32,650 nt of DNA, taken from the NCBI RefSeq assembly GCF_913058035.1, contig NZ_CAJXPA010000036.1:1-32650 (forward strand), given 5' to 3'. Under the pieces are notes generated by a model. It had not been told where the DNA came from. It was given only the letters and a program-made list of their open reading frames with translations, and did no database searches. Both the position numbers and the translations under genes were made by a program. Positions 1 through 10,000 of the stretch are shown here, in pieces (the first letter of the stretch is position 1; each line of letters opens with the position of its first letter). Origin of the DNA: an uncultured Paraglaciecola sp. (GTDB lineage: Bacteria; Pseudomonadota; Gammaproteobacteria; Enterobacterales; Alteromonadaceae).

Positions 1-2
1 CT

Positions 3-584
3 CTACTTTATGGAAGTGGATTAAGATTAATGGAAGCTGTGCGCCTGAGAGTCAAAGATGTTGATTTTGATTATTCATGCTTAAAAATTTGGAATGGTAA
101 AGGCGGCAAACATAGAGTTGTCACTTTGGCACCTGAGCTTCACCCAGCACTGCGTAGTCAAATTGTTTTGGTTGAACAATATTTAAACTCTGATATCGCT
201 CATCCTGATTACGCGGGTGTTTATTTACCTAATAGGTTAAGGATTAAGTATCAAACCGCAATTAAAACTTTACCTTGGCAATACCTGTTTCCAAGTATGA
301 AACTGTCAATTGATCCCCAGAGTAAACTTCTGCGCAGACACCATATTGATGAAACAACGGTACAAAAAAGTGTTCGCAGTGCCGCATGTAAAGCAAAAAT
401 CCAAAAACATGTCACACCCCACACCTTGCGCCATTCGTTCGCCACTCACCTCTTACAATCAGGCGCAGACATTCGCACGGTGCAAGACCAACTAGGCCAT
501 GCTGACTTACGCACCACACAAATTTACACCCATATTTTGCAGCGTGGTGGTAATTCTGTAGTGAGTCCGCTTTCTAGGCTTTGA
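3..584 (+). CDS. intI: Integron integrase, 3' part (5' end outside the window)
   Basis: This is a tyrosine recombinase that would integrate and excise gene cassettes at attI/attC sites. The frame is open from base 3, reading LLYGSGLRLMEAVRL before the first internal ATG at base 30, so the true start lies beyond the left edge. Visible catalytic residues are the box I arginine in GLRLMEAV, HTLR (H-x-x-R), the GH of QLGHAD, and the tyrosine nucleophile in IYTH. The stretch with WQYLFPS, SIDPQSK and RRHHIDE is the extra segment that separates integron integrases from ordinary XerC/D proteins. The tail (GGNSVVSPL) also matches IntI1-type ends. Cassette arrays normally lie upstream of intI and diverge from it, so they are expected left of base 1. 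The gene converges on recD. The catalytic half appears intact; completeness cannot be judged. Confidence 0.93.
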   Translation, partial: LLYGSGLRLMEAVRLRVKDVDFDYSCLKIWNGKGGKHRVVTLAPELHPALRSQIVLVEQYLNSDIAHPDYAGVYLPNRLRIKYQTAIKTLPWQYLFPSMKLSIDPQSKLLRRHHIDETTVQKSVRSAACKAKIQKHVTPHTLRHSFATHLLQSGADIRTVQDQLGHADLRTTQIYTHILQRGGNSVVSPLSRL

Positions 585-946
585 ACACAATTTTTAAGTA
601 ATTACCCCATTAACAATCGGCTCAAACGCGGTAAGACGGTCCATCAATACCGCACTAGCAAACCATTTTGTGGGAATATATTGGCAAAGTTACCTTGCTC
701 ACCCTGTAGTGCCATATAATGTAAAATCACTATATCTACTAACAAGTTAACGTTGTTCGCGGCGGGCGTGGCAAACAATTAACGAGACACTCGTTATAAT
801 TCATTTAAAAATAATTAGCCATTACACACTATGTACAATGCAGGGTTTATTAAAGCGTTAATAAAAAGAGTTAATAAAAATAACTATCGCGATTGCTACT
901 ACACAATACAAAGGTTTGGGTCTAAGAAACAAAAGAGCATCAATTT
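585..946. other. Gene-free gap between convergent intI and recD
   Basis: I see no convincing gene here. The sequence is AT-rich apart from a short GC-rich core at about 757-771, which belongs to the attC-like palindrome. A second short hairpin has arms GCGGTA (628-633) and TACCGC (648-653). No clear intrinsic terminator for either convergent gene was found. Confidence 0.6.
740..796. repeat. attC-like imperfect palindrome
   Basis: The 57-base stretch starts TAACAAGT and ends ACTCGTTA; these ends pair at 7 of 8 positions. Nested inside are GTTAA (746-750) with TTAAC (779-783), TTGTT with AACAA, and CGC with GCG around a GC-rich centre, with unpaired bases between the stems. This layout (TAAC...GTTA ends, two stems, bulged bases) resembles an integron attC recombination site. 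The outer core sites match RYYYAAC/GTTRRRY poorly, so it may be a decayed site or a chance palindrome. Confidence 0.35.
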
Positions 947-2956
947 TCACCCCAACAACCGCCCAGCCAAACCACTCCCCCGCACACACTGCTGCCCCAA
1001 ACTCACACTCAACGCTTTAGCTTCAGCAAATAACATAAACTGCTTCTTCGCCCTAGTTAACCCCGTATAAATCAATTCTCGATTCAACCCTCGCCCTTGA
1101 TTATTAGCCGTAATAGGTGGCAAACATAAGTAAACCGACTCAAATTCCGACCCTTGACTCTTATGGATCGTCATCGCATACAACGTCTCTAAACTAGGCA
1201 ATCGGCTAGGTAGTAATCCGCGCAAGTCGCCCTCAGGCGTAACAAACCACACTTTAGTTAAAGCCGCATTGTCAGGGTCTGGCATCACTATGCCTACATC
1301 TCCATTAAACAACTTCAGCTGGTGATCATTTTTCGACAGCATGACGGGTCGGCCGATATAGAAATCTTTGGTGTTATCGATTAAGCCTTGTTTGTGTAGT
1401 TCGCTCTCAATCAAAGCATTTAACTGCGTAACACCCCAGTATCCACTTTTTTGTGCGCATAATACTTGTTGTTGATCCCAATATTTAAATGCTTGGCGTA
1501 GGTCACCTTGTTGAATGGCTTGGGTGTATTGTTGGTAAATCGGCAACAGTTGAGTGATAAGTGTTTTTAATATTTCGTTTGCTACGGTTTGCGGTGTAGT
1601 TTGTGTAGGTTGATGCCAGTTAATATCAGTGAATTGTTCATCATTTAATAAACTAACACTTTGATTAACCTGCCCTACTTTAACTTGCTTGGCCAATTGG
1701 CCAATACCGCTGTTTTCACCAAATCGATGGCTTTTAAGTAACCTCACCACATTATCTTGAATAACACTACCTCGTATACCACTTCGCTTGGTTATTGAAG
1801 TGTTGGTTTCCAAATTGGGTATAGCCGTTGAAGTGGGTAAAGAAATCAACTTAGTTAGGTGTTGCTGCATAGCATCGCTGTAAATCAATAAAGCTTTGTT
1901 GGGGTTATCACCTTGTAAGTCACTGGCAGCGCAAATATCAGATAACACACTGCCTGTTTCTACTGATGCGAGTTGGTCTTGATCGCCTAACAAGATAATC
2001 TGCGCATTTTTTGGCAATGCGGCGAATAGTTTTGCCATTAAAGGTAAGTCGACCATTGATGCTTCATCAAGCACCAGTACATCCAAATGTAATGGGTGAT
2101 TGGCGTTAGCTCTGAAATGCGGGCTCTGTGGTTTAGCACCTAATAAACGATGAATGGTTTGGCATTGTTCCGGTAGGTTTGCTTGTAAAGCGGTGGGTAA
2201 TTTTATTTTTGCTGCGCTGATAGATTCTGTCAGTCTAGCGGCGGCTTTGCCTGTTGGCGCGACCAATTGTATGTTGAGGACGTTTCCCTTTTTAGCGGCA
2301 AGTCCTTGTAATAACGCTAACAATTTTGTGACTGTGGTGGTTTTACCTGTACCGGGTCCACCTGTTATAAAACTGAGTGTTTGGCTGGCAGCGATACATA
2401 CCGCTATTTTCTGCCAATCTAGGGTTTGCCCTTGTTCTGCATGATTATGTTCTTCATCAAATAAATCACTTAATAAAACTTTTGCAGCCGTTATATCCAA
2501 GTCGAGTACTTTAGTCGCTTTTTCTCTGATGATAGCGGCTAATTGCGACTCATATTGCCAATATCGCTGCAAATAGAGTTTGCCATCTTGAAGGATAATA
2601 GGTTTTGCTGTTGGTTCATCTAAGTTAACACCCGTTGTAGACAAGCGTGCGAAAGTACCTGCGTTTTGAATATAACTGAGCATCGTGCTTAATTCTGGAA
2701 AACGGTATACACCTAAAAATGGTTGACCTAGTTTTTCTAAATCAATACAGCTGTGTTGTTCACCTGATTGGGCGCTCACGAAAGCTGACAGCATAGTTAG
2801 GCATTCTCTAGCTGACGTGTCTGAAGCATCTTGGGCCGACTCTTCACTGTAAATAAAGTCTGCAAATGCCATATCGATAGCACGTATTTTTGACATTTTA
2901 AGCAATTGCTCAAGACCGTTTTTTAAGGCTGGGTTGTTTTGAACTTGCATCAACAT
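947..2956 (-). CDS. recD: RecBCD subunit RecD (exodeoxyribonuclease V alpha), 5'-3' helicase
   Basis: RecD is the 5'-to-3' helicase motor of RecBCD, which processes double-strand ends for recombination and degrades linear DNA. The 669-residue product is somewhat longer than E. coli RecD (about 608). Walker A is GGPGTGKT at about 199-206, followed by the Walker B-like VLVLDEASMVD near 290-300, LLGDQDQLASVETG in the motif III region, and AMTIHKSQGSEF near the C-terminus (UvrD/RecD-type motif V). The ATG at 2956 begins 7 bases after the recB stop, so it is the last gene of a recC-recB-recD operon. No strong Shine-Dalgarno sequence is visible in that gap, which suggests translational coupling to recB; an in-frame ATG two codons later (2950) is an alternative. 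It ends facing the integron integrase. Confidence 0.95.
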   Translation of the reverse strand: MLMQVQNNPALKNGLEQLLKMSKIRAIDMAFADFIYSEESAQDASDTSARECLTMLSAFVSAQSGEQHSCIDLEKLGQPFLGVYRFPELSTMLSYIQNAGTFARLSTTGVNLDEPTAKPIILQDGKLYLQRYWQYESQLAAIIREKATKVLDLDITAAKVLLSDLFDEEHNHAEQGQTLDWQKIAVCIAASQTLSFITGGPGTGKTTTVTKLLALLQGLAAKKGNVLNIQLVAPTGKAAARLTESISAAKIKLPTALQANLPEQCQTIHRLLGAKPQSPHFRANANHPLHLDVLVLDEASMVDLPLMAKLFAALPKNAQIILLGDQDQLASVETGSVLSDICAASDLQGDNPNKALLIYSDAMQQHLTKLISLPTSTAIPNLETNTSITKRSGIRGSVIQDNVVRLLKSHRFGENSGIGQLAKQVKVGQVNQSVSLLNDEQFTDINWHQPTQTTPQTVANEILKTLITQLLPIYQQYTQAIQQGDLRQAFKYWDQQQVLCAQKSGYWGVTQLNALIESELHKQGLIDNTKDFYIGRPVMLSKNDHQLKLFNGDVGIVMPDPDNAALTKVWFVTPEGDLRGLLPSRLPSLETLYAMTIHKSQGSEFESVYLCLPPITANNQGRGLNRELIYTGLTRAKKQFMLFAEAKALSVSLGQQCVRGSGLAGRLLG

Positions 2957-2963
2957 AGGGGGT

Positions 2964-5900
2964 TTACCATAAGTCTAACTGTCCTTGTTGTTGCGGATTT
3001 TTATTGGGCTCAGCTTTATCTTTGGGCTCAGGGCTGTTATTGGGCTCAGGGCTGTTTTTCGGCTCAAGTTCTTTTTGAGGCTCAAGTTCTTTTTGAGGCT
3101 CAAGGCTGTTATTACCCTGTTCTGTTTTTGATGATGGTTTGCCGGAGAACAAGTCGTCTAATGCTTCGATCATTGGTTTTTCTGGCAGCACAAAATATAC
3201 ACCGTTACCGGGTTCTGTTTGGCTCATGCCCCTTATAAATAAGTAATAAGCACCGCCTATATGAGTGTGATAATCATAATTAGGTAATTTATATTTTAGC
3301 CAGCGATGCAGAGCCAATGTATAGAGAATGGCTTGTAAGTGATAATCATGCCCTGTCATCGCTTGTTCCATAGCCGAATAGTGGTAGCTGTCATAACTAT
3401 CACCTAAGTGGTTGGATTTATAATCGGCGACATAAAACTTGCCTTCAAATTCAAACATTAAGTCGATAAAACCTTTGATCATGCCGTTAAGTTGCTCAAA
3501 CTGGTAGTCACGCTTATGTTGTTTGGAATACTGATTGATGATGCGATTGAAGTCGCTTACCTTGACTTCATGCAAAGGCATGTGAAATTCCATTTCCACT
3601 TTGACTTGTTTCGCAGATAACTTAGACAAACTGATACTGGGCGTTTGGGTGTTAGTTTCTGTTACTTGTTCTGCTTCTGCTTCGACATTAAAGGGTGCAA
3701 GCAATACATCTGTTAACCAGTTTTCTAAGCAGTCATGCCATTGTTCTCCAATACCAAACCAAATGGATTGTTGAGTGATCACCTCTGCCAACTGTTCTGG
3801 TTTCTGCAGATCTATATTTTCTAATACACCGTGTAAAAACGAACCTGCATTGGCGCCGCGCTCAAAACTAAAGGGGTTTTGCGCCAGCTCAGAATTTAAT
3901 GATGATTGCTCAGTGAGTGCTTCATCCTGCACTTGATTTAACAATTGATTAAACACTGGGTCTTGGCCTTCATCTTGCCCCGGCGCAGGCATATCCAAGT
4001 GCACTTGCTGACTACTAATGGCTGAATAACTGGTTAAACGCCATGCCCTGCTGACTGGCCTTGTTAGATTTAAAGCTTTGAGTTTAGGTAGTTCGATATC
4101 ACTGTCTTGTGATACAAGCCCTTGAGGTGGTTCGCTTTGCGCTTGAGTAAAATGACGATATGACAAGTCACATTTAGCAGACAAGGCTTGAATACGCTGA
4201 CTGATATGTTGGTCGGTAATGGCTACTTCAGCATTGTCTTGTGAATGACTATCAGGCTGATCTTTAGCCGACATCAACAAACAACCCAAAGCAGATTGAC
4301 CAAAGCCTGATACTTTTTTGCTTTTGCCTAAGCTGATATTCCATACACCAATAGAGCAATAATAAACGGCTCGGGTGACAGCCACATAAAACAAACGGAT
4401 ATCTTCGGCCAAACGCTCAAAATCTGCTTTTTGAAGATTTTGTTCTTGTATTAAAAAGTCGACTTCAAGCTGCTGTTCATCATTGTGATACAGAGCCTGT
4501 TGCGCTGTTTTATAACTGCTGGCGAAAGGGATGAACACTAACGGAAATTCCAGTCCCTTTGATGAATGCAAGGTAATAATCTGTACTAAATTGGCGTCAC
4601 TTTCTAGACGCATTTGTTGATTGTCGCTATTGTGATCGGGCTCTAACAAACAGCTTTCAAACCAGTGAATGAGCTGCGCTTCGCCTACCAACTGTAAACT
4701 TTGTTGTTGTAACAACTCGGTTAAATGGCGTAAATCAGTCACGCGCCTTAAGCCATCGGGTTGATGTTTAATCAAACCTTGTTCGACATCAAAGTGCTGT
4801 AGCACTTGGTTTATGGCGCGGATCAAACCGCGTTTTTGCCAGGTTTGATGCCAATAAAAACGTTGTTCTAACACATCTTGCCAGCTCGATTCGTCGTTAA
4901 ATAAAGTATCTAGCTGCTGGGCGTTAAACGTAAACAACTCACTCATCAAGGCTGCTTTTAATAGTCTTTCATCTGTAGGTTGGCTAAGGGCTTTGAGTAA
5001 TCTCAATACGTCGGCTGCAATCTGGGTGGCAAACACACTTTTACGGGCCAAAAACACACTGGCCACATTCACCGCTGACAAGGCATGTTTAATCACTTGC
5101 GCTTCATTACGATTACGCACTAAAACACAGCAATCTCCAGCAGTAATAGCCCGGTTTTTGATCTGTGCTTGGTCTGTTTGGGCTAGCTGCAACCAATGAG
5201 ATATTTGATTAGCCGTGGCTATGGCTAGCTGATTAGACGCATCGCTGGCTGAAATAGGTAAGTTTTCGCTGCTGCATAAATGTTGAAAGTCCAAACTTTC
5301 AACTACCTTACCCTGCACAGTTAACCCATCAAAATCTTGCCCTGCTTTTACGGGGTAAAAAGGAATACTTTGTTCAAATAGAAAACCTTTGCGGCTGTTT
5401 TCAAATAATTGGTTAATGCCATTGACGAGTTTCGGCGCTGAACGCCAATTAGTGGCTAGGGTAAAATGCCGCTTATTATTCACCCACTCTTTGGCTTTGA
5501 TATAGGTAAAAATATCTGCGCCACGAAACGCATAAATAGCCTGTTTGGGATCACCAATCATGATCCAACAGGATGTTGACAGCCTTGAGCTACCCTTGGA
5601 AATGGTGCTTGAGCTATCCTTGGAAATGGTACTTGAGTTGTTCTTGAAATCAGCACCATGCTTAATCTCGGTACTCAGTTTGGAATTATTATCAAAACTA
5701 TTCTCACCACTATTATTGTCAATATCCTCATCACTATTCTTGTCACTAGGCCCCAAATCAGGCTCTTGTTGAGAAGCGCCGTAAATACCTTGGAATACCT
5801 CGAATTGTACTGGGTCGGTATCTTGAAATTCATCAATCAATGCCGCTGGGTAGTTTTGGCGAATGGTGTTAGCCAACGTATTGTCATCTGTGCCAGCTTG

Positions 5901-7025
5901 TTGGCTTATAGCGCGTTGCAAACCCGTTAACAGGTCATCAGGCGATAACAAATGTAACATGTCTTTATGAGATTTAAGATTAGTCGACACCACCGACATC
6001 GCGTGTTGGCTAAACGCTAAGATTAAGTTTTGTTGGCAACGTAACAGCATACTTTGTAATTGTTCAAACTGACTAAAATCTAAATGGGATAAGTCCTCAC
6101 TGCCTTTTTTAGCCGCCTTCGCTATTTGTTCAGGGGAGAACAGCTGCCAGCCCGTTTTGTCAAAATCTATTTGTAATAAGTCACTTTTACAAAATGCCTG
6201 CATATCTTGTAGTGTGGGTAACTTGCCCAATTTAGCCCGGCCATTCAGATTAGCCTTGCTAAGTTGTAGGCTAACGTCATTTGATAACCACCAACGTTTA
6301 AGCTTGGTTACCTGCTGGGCATATTGATCCACACTTTTGATAGCCGAATCAATATCTTTTGTTTGATGTGGCGTGGCATGCTGACTAAGCAAGCGACCAA
6401 TACCTTTAATCATGGCATCAGGTGTCGCCCAATGTTTTAGCAATAGCTGTAAGGTGTGTTGTGGCAAAGTCACCACATGTTTACGCCAATAATCCTCAGC
6501 AGCTATTTTCAGCCATTCACTTTCATCTAATATGAAACTCTGCTCATACATAGCACCACTTTCAAAAGCGTGCTCGGTGAGGGCTTTGTGACAAAAGCCG
6601 TGAATGGTATACACCGCAGCCTCGTCCATCTGTTTACTGGCTAAGGCTAAACGCTGACAATCGAGTTCAACGTTGTCACTTTGCTCAATAAGTTGCTGAA
6701 TAAAAATGTCTTTGCTGGCCCTAGCAAAAAAGTCTAAATAGGCTTTACGTAAACGCTGGCGAATACGCTCTTTTAATTCTCCTGTGGCGGCATTGGTGAA
6801 GGTCACCACTAATATCTGCTCGACTCCCAAAGGTTCGCAGCCATGGCCAAGTAACAAACGAATATACAAATTAACGATGGTATAGGTTTTGCCTGTGCCA
6901 GCACTGGCTTCAATCAACGAAGCGCCATACAAAGGGAAAGAGAACGTATCAAGAGGTTGCATGGCGGCCGATGGGGCGATGTCATTGGAATTAAGCGCAC
7001 CATCAAGAATTGGAGTAAGGCTCAT
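2964..7025 (-). CDS. recB: RecBCD subunit RecB (exodeoxyribonuclease V beta), helicase-nuclease
   Basis: RecB is the 3'-to-5' helicase and the only nuclease of RecBCD. Helicase motifs seen: Walker A SAGTGKT (41-47), VTFTNAATGELKERI (motif Ia region), IHGFCH near 141, DEFQDTD (398-404, motif II) and GDPKQAIYAFRGAD (491-504, motif III). The C-terminal nuclease has GFIDLMFEFEGKFYVADYKSN-type residues, with the Asp, Asp and Lys of the active site. At 1353 residues it is much longer than E. coli RecB (1180). Part of the excess is a Ser/Asn/Asp-rich insertion at about 418-485 between motifs II and III, and a Glu-Pro-rich repeat tail ending in QLDLW. The ATG at 7025 overlaps the recC stop (ATGA). 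ptrA, which separates recC and recB in E. coli, is absent. Confidence 0.96.
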   Translation of the reverse strand: MSLTPILDGALNSNDIAPSAAMQPLDTFSFPLYGASLIEASAGTGKTYTIVNLYIRLLLGHGCEPLGVEQILVVTFTNAATGELKERIRQRLRKAYLDFFARASKDIFIQQLIEQSDNVELDCQRLALASKQMDEAAVYTIHGFCHKALTEHAFESGAMYEQSFILDESEWLKIAAEDYWRKHVVTLPQHTLQLLLKHWATPDAMIKGIGRLLSQHATPHQTKDIDSAIKSVDQYAQQVTKLKRWWLSNDVSLQLSKANLNGRAKLGKLPTLQDMQAFCKSDLLQIDFDKTGWQLFSPEQIAKAAKKGSEDLSHLDFSQFEQLQSMLLRCQQNLILAFSQHAMSVVSTNLKSHKDMLHLLSPDDLLTGLQRAISQQAGTDDNTLANTIRQNYPAALIDEFQDTDPVQFEVFQGIYGASQQEPDLGPSDKNSDEDIDNNSGENSFDNNSKLSTEIKHGADFKNNSSTISKDSSSTISKGSSRLSTSCWIMIGDPKQAIYAFRGADIFTYIKAKEWVNNKRHFTLATNWRSAPKLVNGINQLFENSRKGFLFEQSIPFYPVKAGQDFDGLTVQGKVVESLDFQHLCSSENLPISASDASNQLAIATANQISHWLQLAQTDQAQIKNRAITAGDCCVLVRNRNEAQVIKHALSAVNVASVFLARKSVFATQIAADVLRLLKALSQPTDERLLKAALMSELFTFNAQQLDTLFNDESSWQDVLEQRFYWHQTWQKRGLIRAINQVLQHFDVEQGLIKHQPDGLRRVTDLRHLTELLQQQSLQLVGEAQLIHWFESCLLEPDHNSDNQQMRLESDANLVQIITLHSSKGLEFPLVFIPFASSYKTAQQALYHNDEQQLEVDFLIQEQNLQKADFERLAEDIRLFYVAVTRAVYYCSIGVWNISLGKSKKVSGFGQSALGCLLMSAKDQPDSHSQDNAEVAITDQHISQRIQALSAKCDLSYRHFTQAQSEPPQGLVSQDSDIELPKLKALNLTRPVSRAWRLTSYSAISSQQVHLDMPAPGQDEGQDPVFNQLLNQVQDEALTEQSSLNSELAQNPFSFERGANAGSFLHGVLENIDLQKPEQLAEVITQQSIWFGIGEQWHDCLENWLTDVLLAPFNVEAEAEQVTETNTQTPSISLSKLSAKQVKVEMEFHMPLHEVKVSDFNRIINQYSKQHKRDYQFEQLNGMIKGFIDLMFEFEGKFYVADYKSNHLGDSYDSYHYSAMEQAMTGHDYHLQAILYTLALHRWLKYKLPNYDYHTHIGGAYYLFIRGMSQTEPGNGVYFVLPEKPMIEALDDLFSGKPSSKTEQGNNSLEPQKELEPQKELEPKNSPEPNNSPEPKDKAEPNKNPQQQGQLDLW
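3005..3113 (-). repeat. 18-bp repeats encoding the Glu-Pro tail of RecB
   Basis: About five to six degenerate 18-bp units, read on the plus strand as GGCTCAAGTTCTTTTTGA (two exact adjacent copies) and GGGCTCAGGGCTGTTATT variants. On the minus strand they encode hexapeptides such as LEPQKE, repeated, then EPKNSP and EPNNSP. The array stays in frame and lies just before the C-terminal GQLDLW. Confidence 0.85.
5571..5772 (-). repeat. Low-complexity, repeat-bearing insertion in recB
   Basis: This segment encodes RecB residues about 418-485, a run rich in Ser, Asn, Asp and Lys. Its low-coordinate end (about 5581-5650) holds nearly three copies of a 24-bp tandem unit, read on the plus strand as a GAGCTATCCTTGGAAATGGT-type unit, which give repeated S-S-T-I-S-K peptides. 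In E. coli RecB the corresponding motifs II and III are separated by a much shorter, ordinary helicase segment. Confidence 0.8.
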
Positions 7026-10000
7026 TTTGCATCACCTAATTCAACAAGAGGCAAAAGTAACGCCTCTGCTATTTGGCTGAAAGGTTCAAAACGCAGGGCT
7101 AAGTCTGGGCAAACTCTCTGAATGTGGGCTTCGGTACCCTCGCCTGTCGCAAAGTCATTGCCTTTAAATGTGCTCAAGGTTTTGTTTATGTCCTGACTCG
7201 TTGCCCATTGCCAAGCGGCTTCTGGGTAAAAATGGAGTATTTGATCGCCACCTAGCTGCCAATGTTCAAGCCAAATAGCCAGTTGTTGTAGGGCTGTTTG
7301 TTTCTCAATCACAGGTAATGAATACAATTTTTCAGTACTGATAAAATGTGCTTGATTGAGTCCAACCTTGGGTGCATCAGCGCACAAACATAACCATTGT
7401 AAATACAAAGCAATACGATCTTTAGCCCTAAGTTTACCTGCGCGCCAGAGTATTAAGTTTTGCGCATACAGGCTGTCAACACGCCCGACTAGAACCACAT
7501 TATTAACCAACAACTCAATATCAACACTTTGCGCTGGGGTGAGCGATGTATTGAGATCATTAATTTGTTCGGCTAGTTGCGTGCTTTGTTTCACCAAAGG
7601 TCTAAGCGCTAATTCTCCGCTTTGTCCTGCGGGCAACTTGCCTTCTGCTCTGAGTTCGTTCAATAAGCTAATGATAGTACTGGGTTGTTCTATCTCTTGG
7701 TTTGCTAAAGTAGCTTTTTTTTCACTTTCTTTAATCTTTACATTTTCAACATTTTCTTCGTTGATAACCAGCTCAGAAGTGCCATCAAGGCTCGAAGCAA
7801 GAGAATGCTGTACTAATCTTTCGTTTAATTTATATCTATCTAAACCATCAAATGAGAAAGGTTCTTCATCACTACTTTGCTGCCCTAATGGATAAAAACG
7901 GGTTTGCCATCGCTGGATAAAAAACGCTTTGGCGGGGTTTTGGAAGAACTGGATCATAGCCTCAAGTTCAAGTTGAGTAGATTGCTCTAAGGACTGAGTC
8001 AAAGGCTCAGCATTAAACATCAACGCTTGTGAGGGTTGTTGCAACTGCTCGGCAATGGCTTGTTGTTTTTTGTTAAAGCTTATATAAGACTCAGGTTTGT
8101 TGTGAGCTTGGGCGACCAGGCTCTTAACTTTGCCCTTAACCTTAAAATAAACCTGATCAAAAGGCTGTAATTTATGTTTAATCGTTAAATGGGCCAGCAG
8201 GTTTTTTTCGGTTTGCTCGACGTCTAAACCTAACTCCCCTGACAAACAAAACCCTTGTTGGCAATATTCCATTAACTCACTGAGCAAAATAGAGGGTGCT
8301 AAAGGGCTATTGTCTTTTTGGCTAAAACCTTGATAACTAAAATACAGTTGCTCTCTGGCCGACAACACCGCTTCTAAAAACAAGTATCGGTCGTCTAACC
8401 TACGTGACCTGTCGCCACGTTTAGCAGGAGCCAAACGCATCAGGTCAAACCCCATAGGCACACTTTGACGAGGATAATCGCTATCGTTCATGCCTAACAA
8501 ACACACCATTTTAAAGGGAATACTACGCATAGGCATTAATGTACAAAAATTCACATAACCCGCTAAAAATCGCTGGCCTACCCCATTTTCCTGAATATTT
8601 TGCTGTAGCTCACTGACAAACACATCTTGATCAATCTGTTGTGTATATTGATGACTGTGGACTAACATTTTTTCGAGGGTTTCTCGAAGGATAAGCATGT
8701 CGGCTTGTTCTGTTTCATCGGCATCATACAGCTCAGCTAACAATTCGAGGGCTTGCTCGACTTTTTGCTGTATGTTTTGTTGATTATTTTGTTGATTAAT
8801 TTGTTGATTTTGGCAAAACGCCAATACCTTTAATAGTGCACTAGTAAACTGATAACACTTACCTAAAGCCACGGCTTGCTGGCCTTCAATGTCAGCATAA
8901 GCCGAAATTAAGTCTTGATCACCTTGGTACAACTCGGTGCTTGCCATCGCATAACCGGCTAACAATCGCTGTAAACCAAACACCCAAGTGTTTTGTTTTT
9001 CTGCCGGTAAATCCCAGCGCTGTTTATCATGGTCGTTCCAGCCCCAGCGCACACCCGCATCGGTTAACCAATGTTGTAATAGTTCAAATTCTTGTGGGTC
9101 GATGGCAAATTTGCGCTGCACCGCGGGTACTTCAAGTAGTGACAATACTTCAGATAACGTTAAGCGGCTTTGATGCAATTTCATCAATTGTAAAAAGCTG
9201 CTCAATAATGGTGATACCTGACCCACATTGCGATCAGATATGGCATAAGGAATAGCTAAATGATGTTCTACAGCACCAAACACCCCTTCGATAAAAGGCG
9301 CATAAGTGGCAACGTCGGGCATCATCACAATCACATCACCGGGATGCCAATCGGGGTTGTCATTGAAACGCTTGAGCAATTGGTCGTGCAAAATTTCTAG
9401 CTCACGTACTTTGGAGTGACATGCATGGATTTGTAAAGAACGGTCTGTTGGCGTAATTTCAACTTTAGGATACTCTTTACCGTTGGATAATAACTCGCTG
9501 GCGTCTAGTTCATCTGCTGTCGCTCTAAACTGTAATTGATTCACATCTGATTGAATATGCTGCAGCAGACACTCTGGGTGAATATCAACAAAGTAGTCTT
9601 GTTGCTGCAATTCAAAGCTCAGCAACATATCTTGGTAATCTCGACCTAACTTGCCCCATGAAGCCAACAGTGGATTACCTATATCTAAAAACTCGACTCC
9701 GGCCAGTTCTGAATTATCTATCGCTTTAAGTTGGGCTTTAGCCTGGGTTTTTTTATCTACTATATCGCCCCAATAATGCTGACTAGGATTAAACCAAAAT
9801 ATCAACACATCCCGTGTTTCAGCCAAAGCACTGAGTACTTCTAGTTGCTGCATTGGCATGGCTGAAATACCGAAAACCATGAGAGGTTTTTCCGCTTCAG
9901 TCGTGCTTTTTTGATTCACTGGATCATGTAAGGCTTCAAGTAAAGTGTGATGTAAATTGGCTCTATGAAAAGGTGACTCACCCAAATCTTTGCTATTGGT

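Noticed and set aside
611-694. Second attC-like start (TAACAATCGGCTCAAAC) with a GCGGTA/TACCGC hairpin behind intI
   Set aside because: The beginning resembles an attC left end, but no matching right end pairs with it and the stems do not nest properly.
831-1070. 79-residue plus-strand open frame between intI and recD
   Set aside because: Most of it is antisense to the recD 3' end, with no family resemblance and no ribosome site.
7356-7895. 179-residue plus-strand open frame
   Set aside because: It lies wholly antisense to recC, which is conserved along its full length; the composition is a mirror of recC codons.
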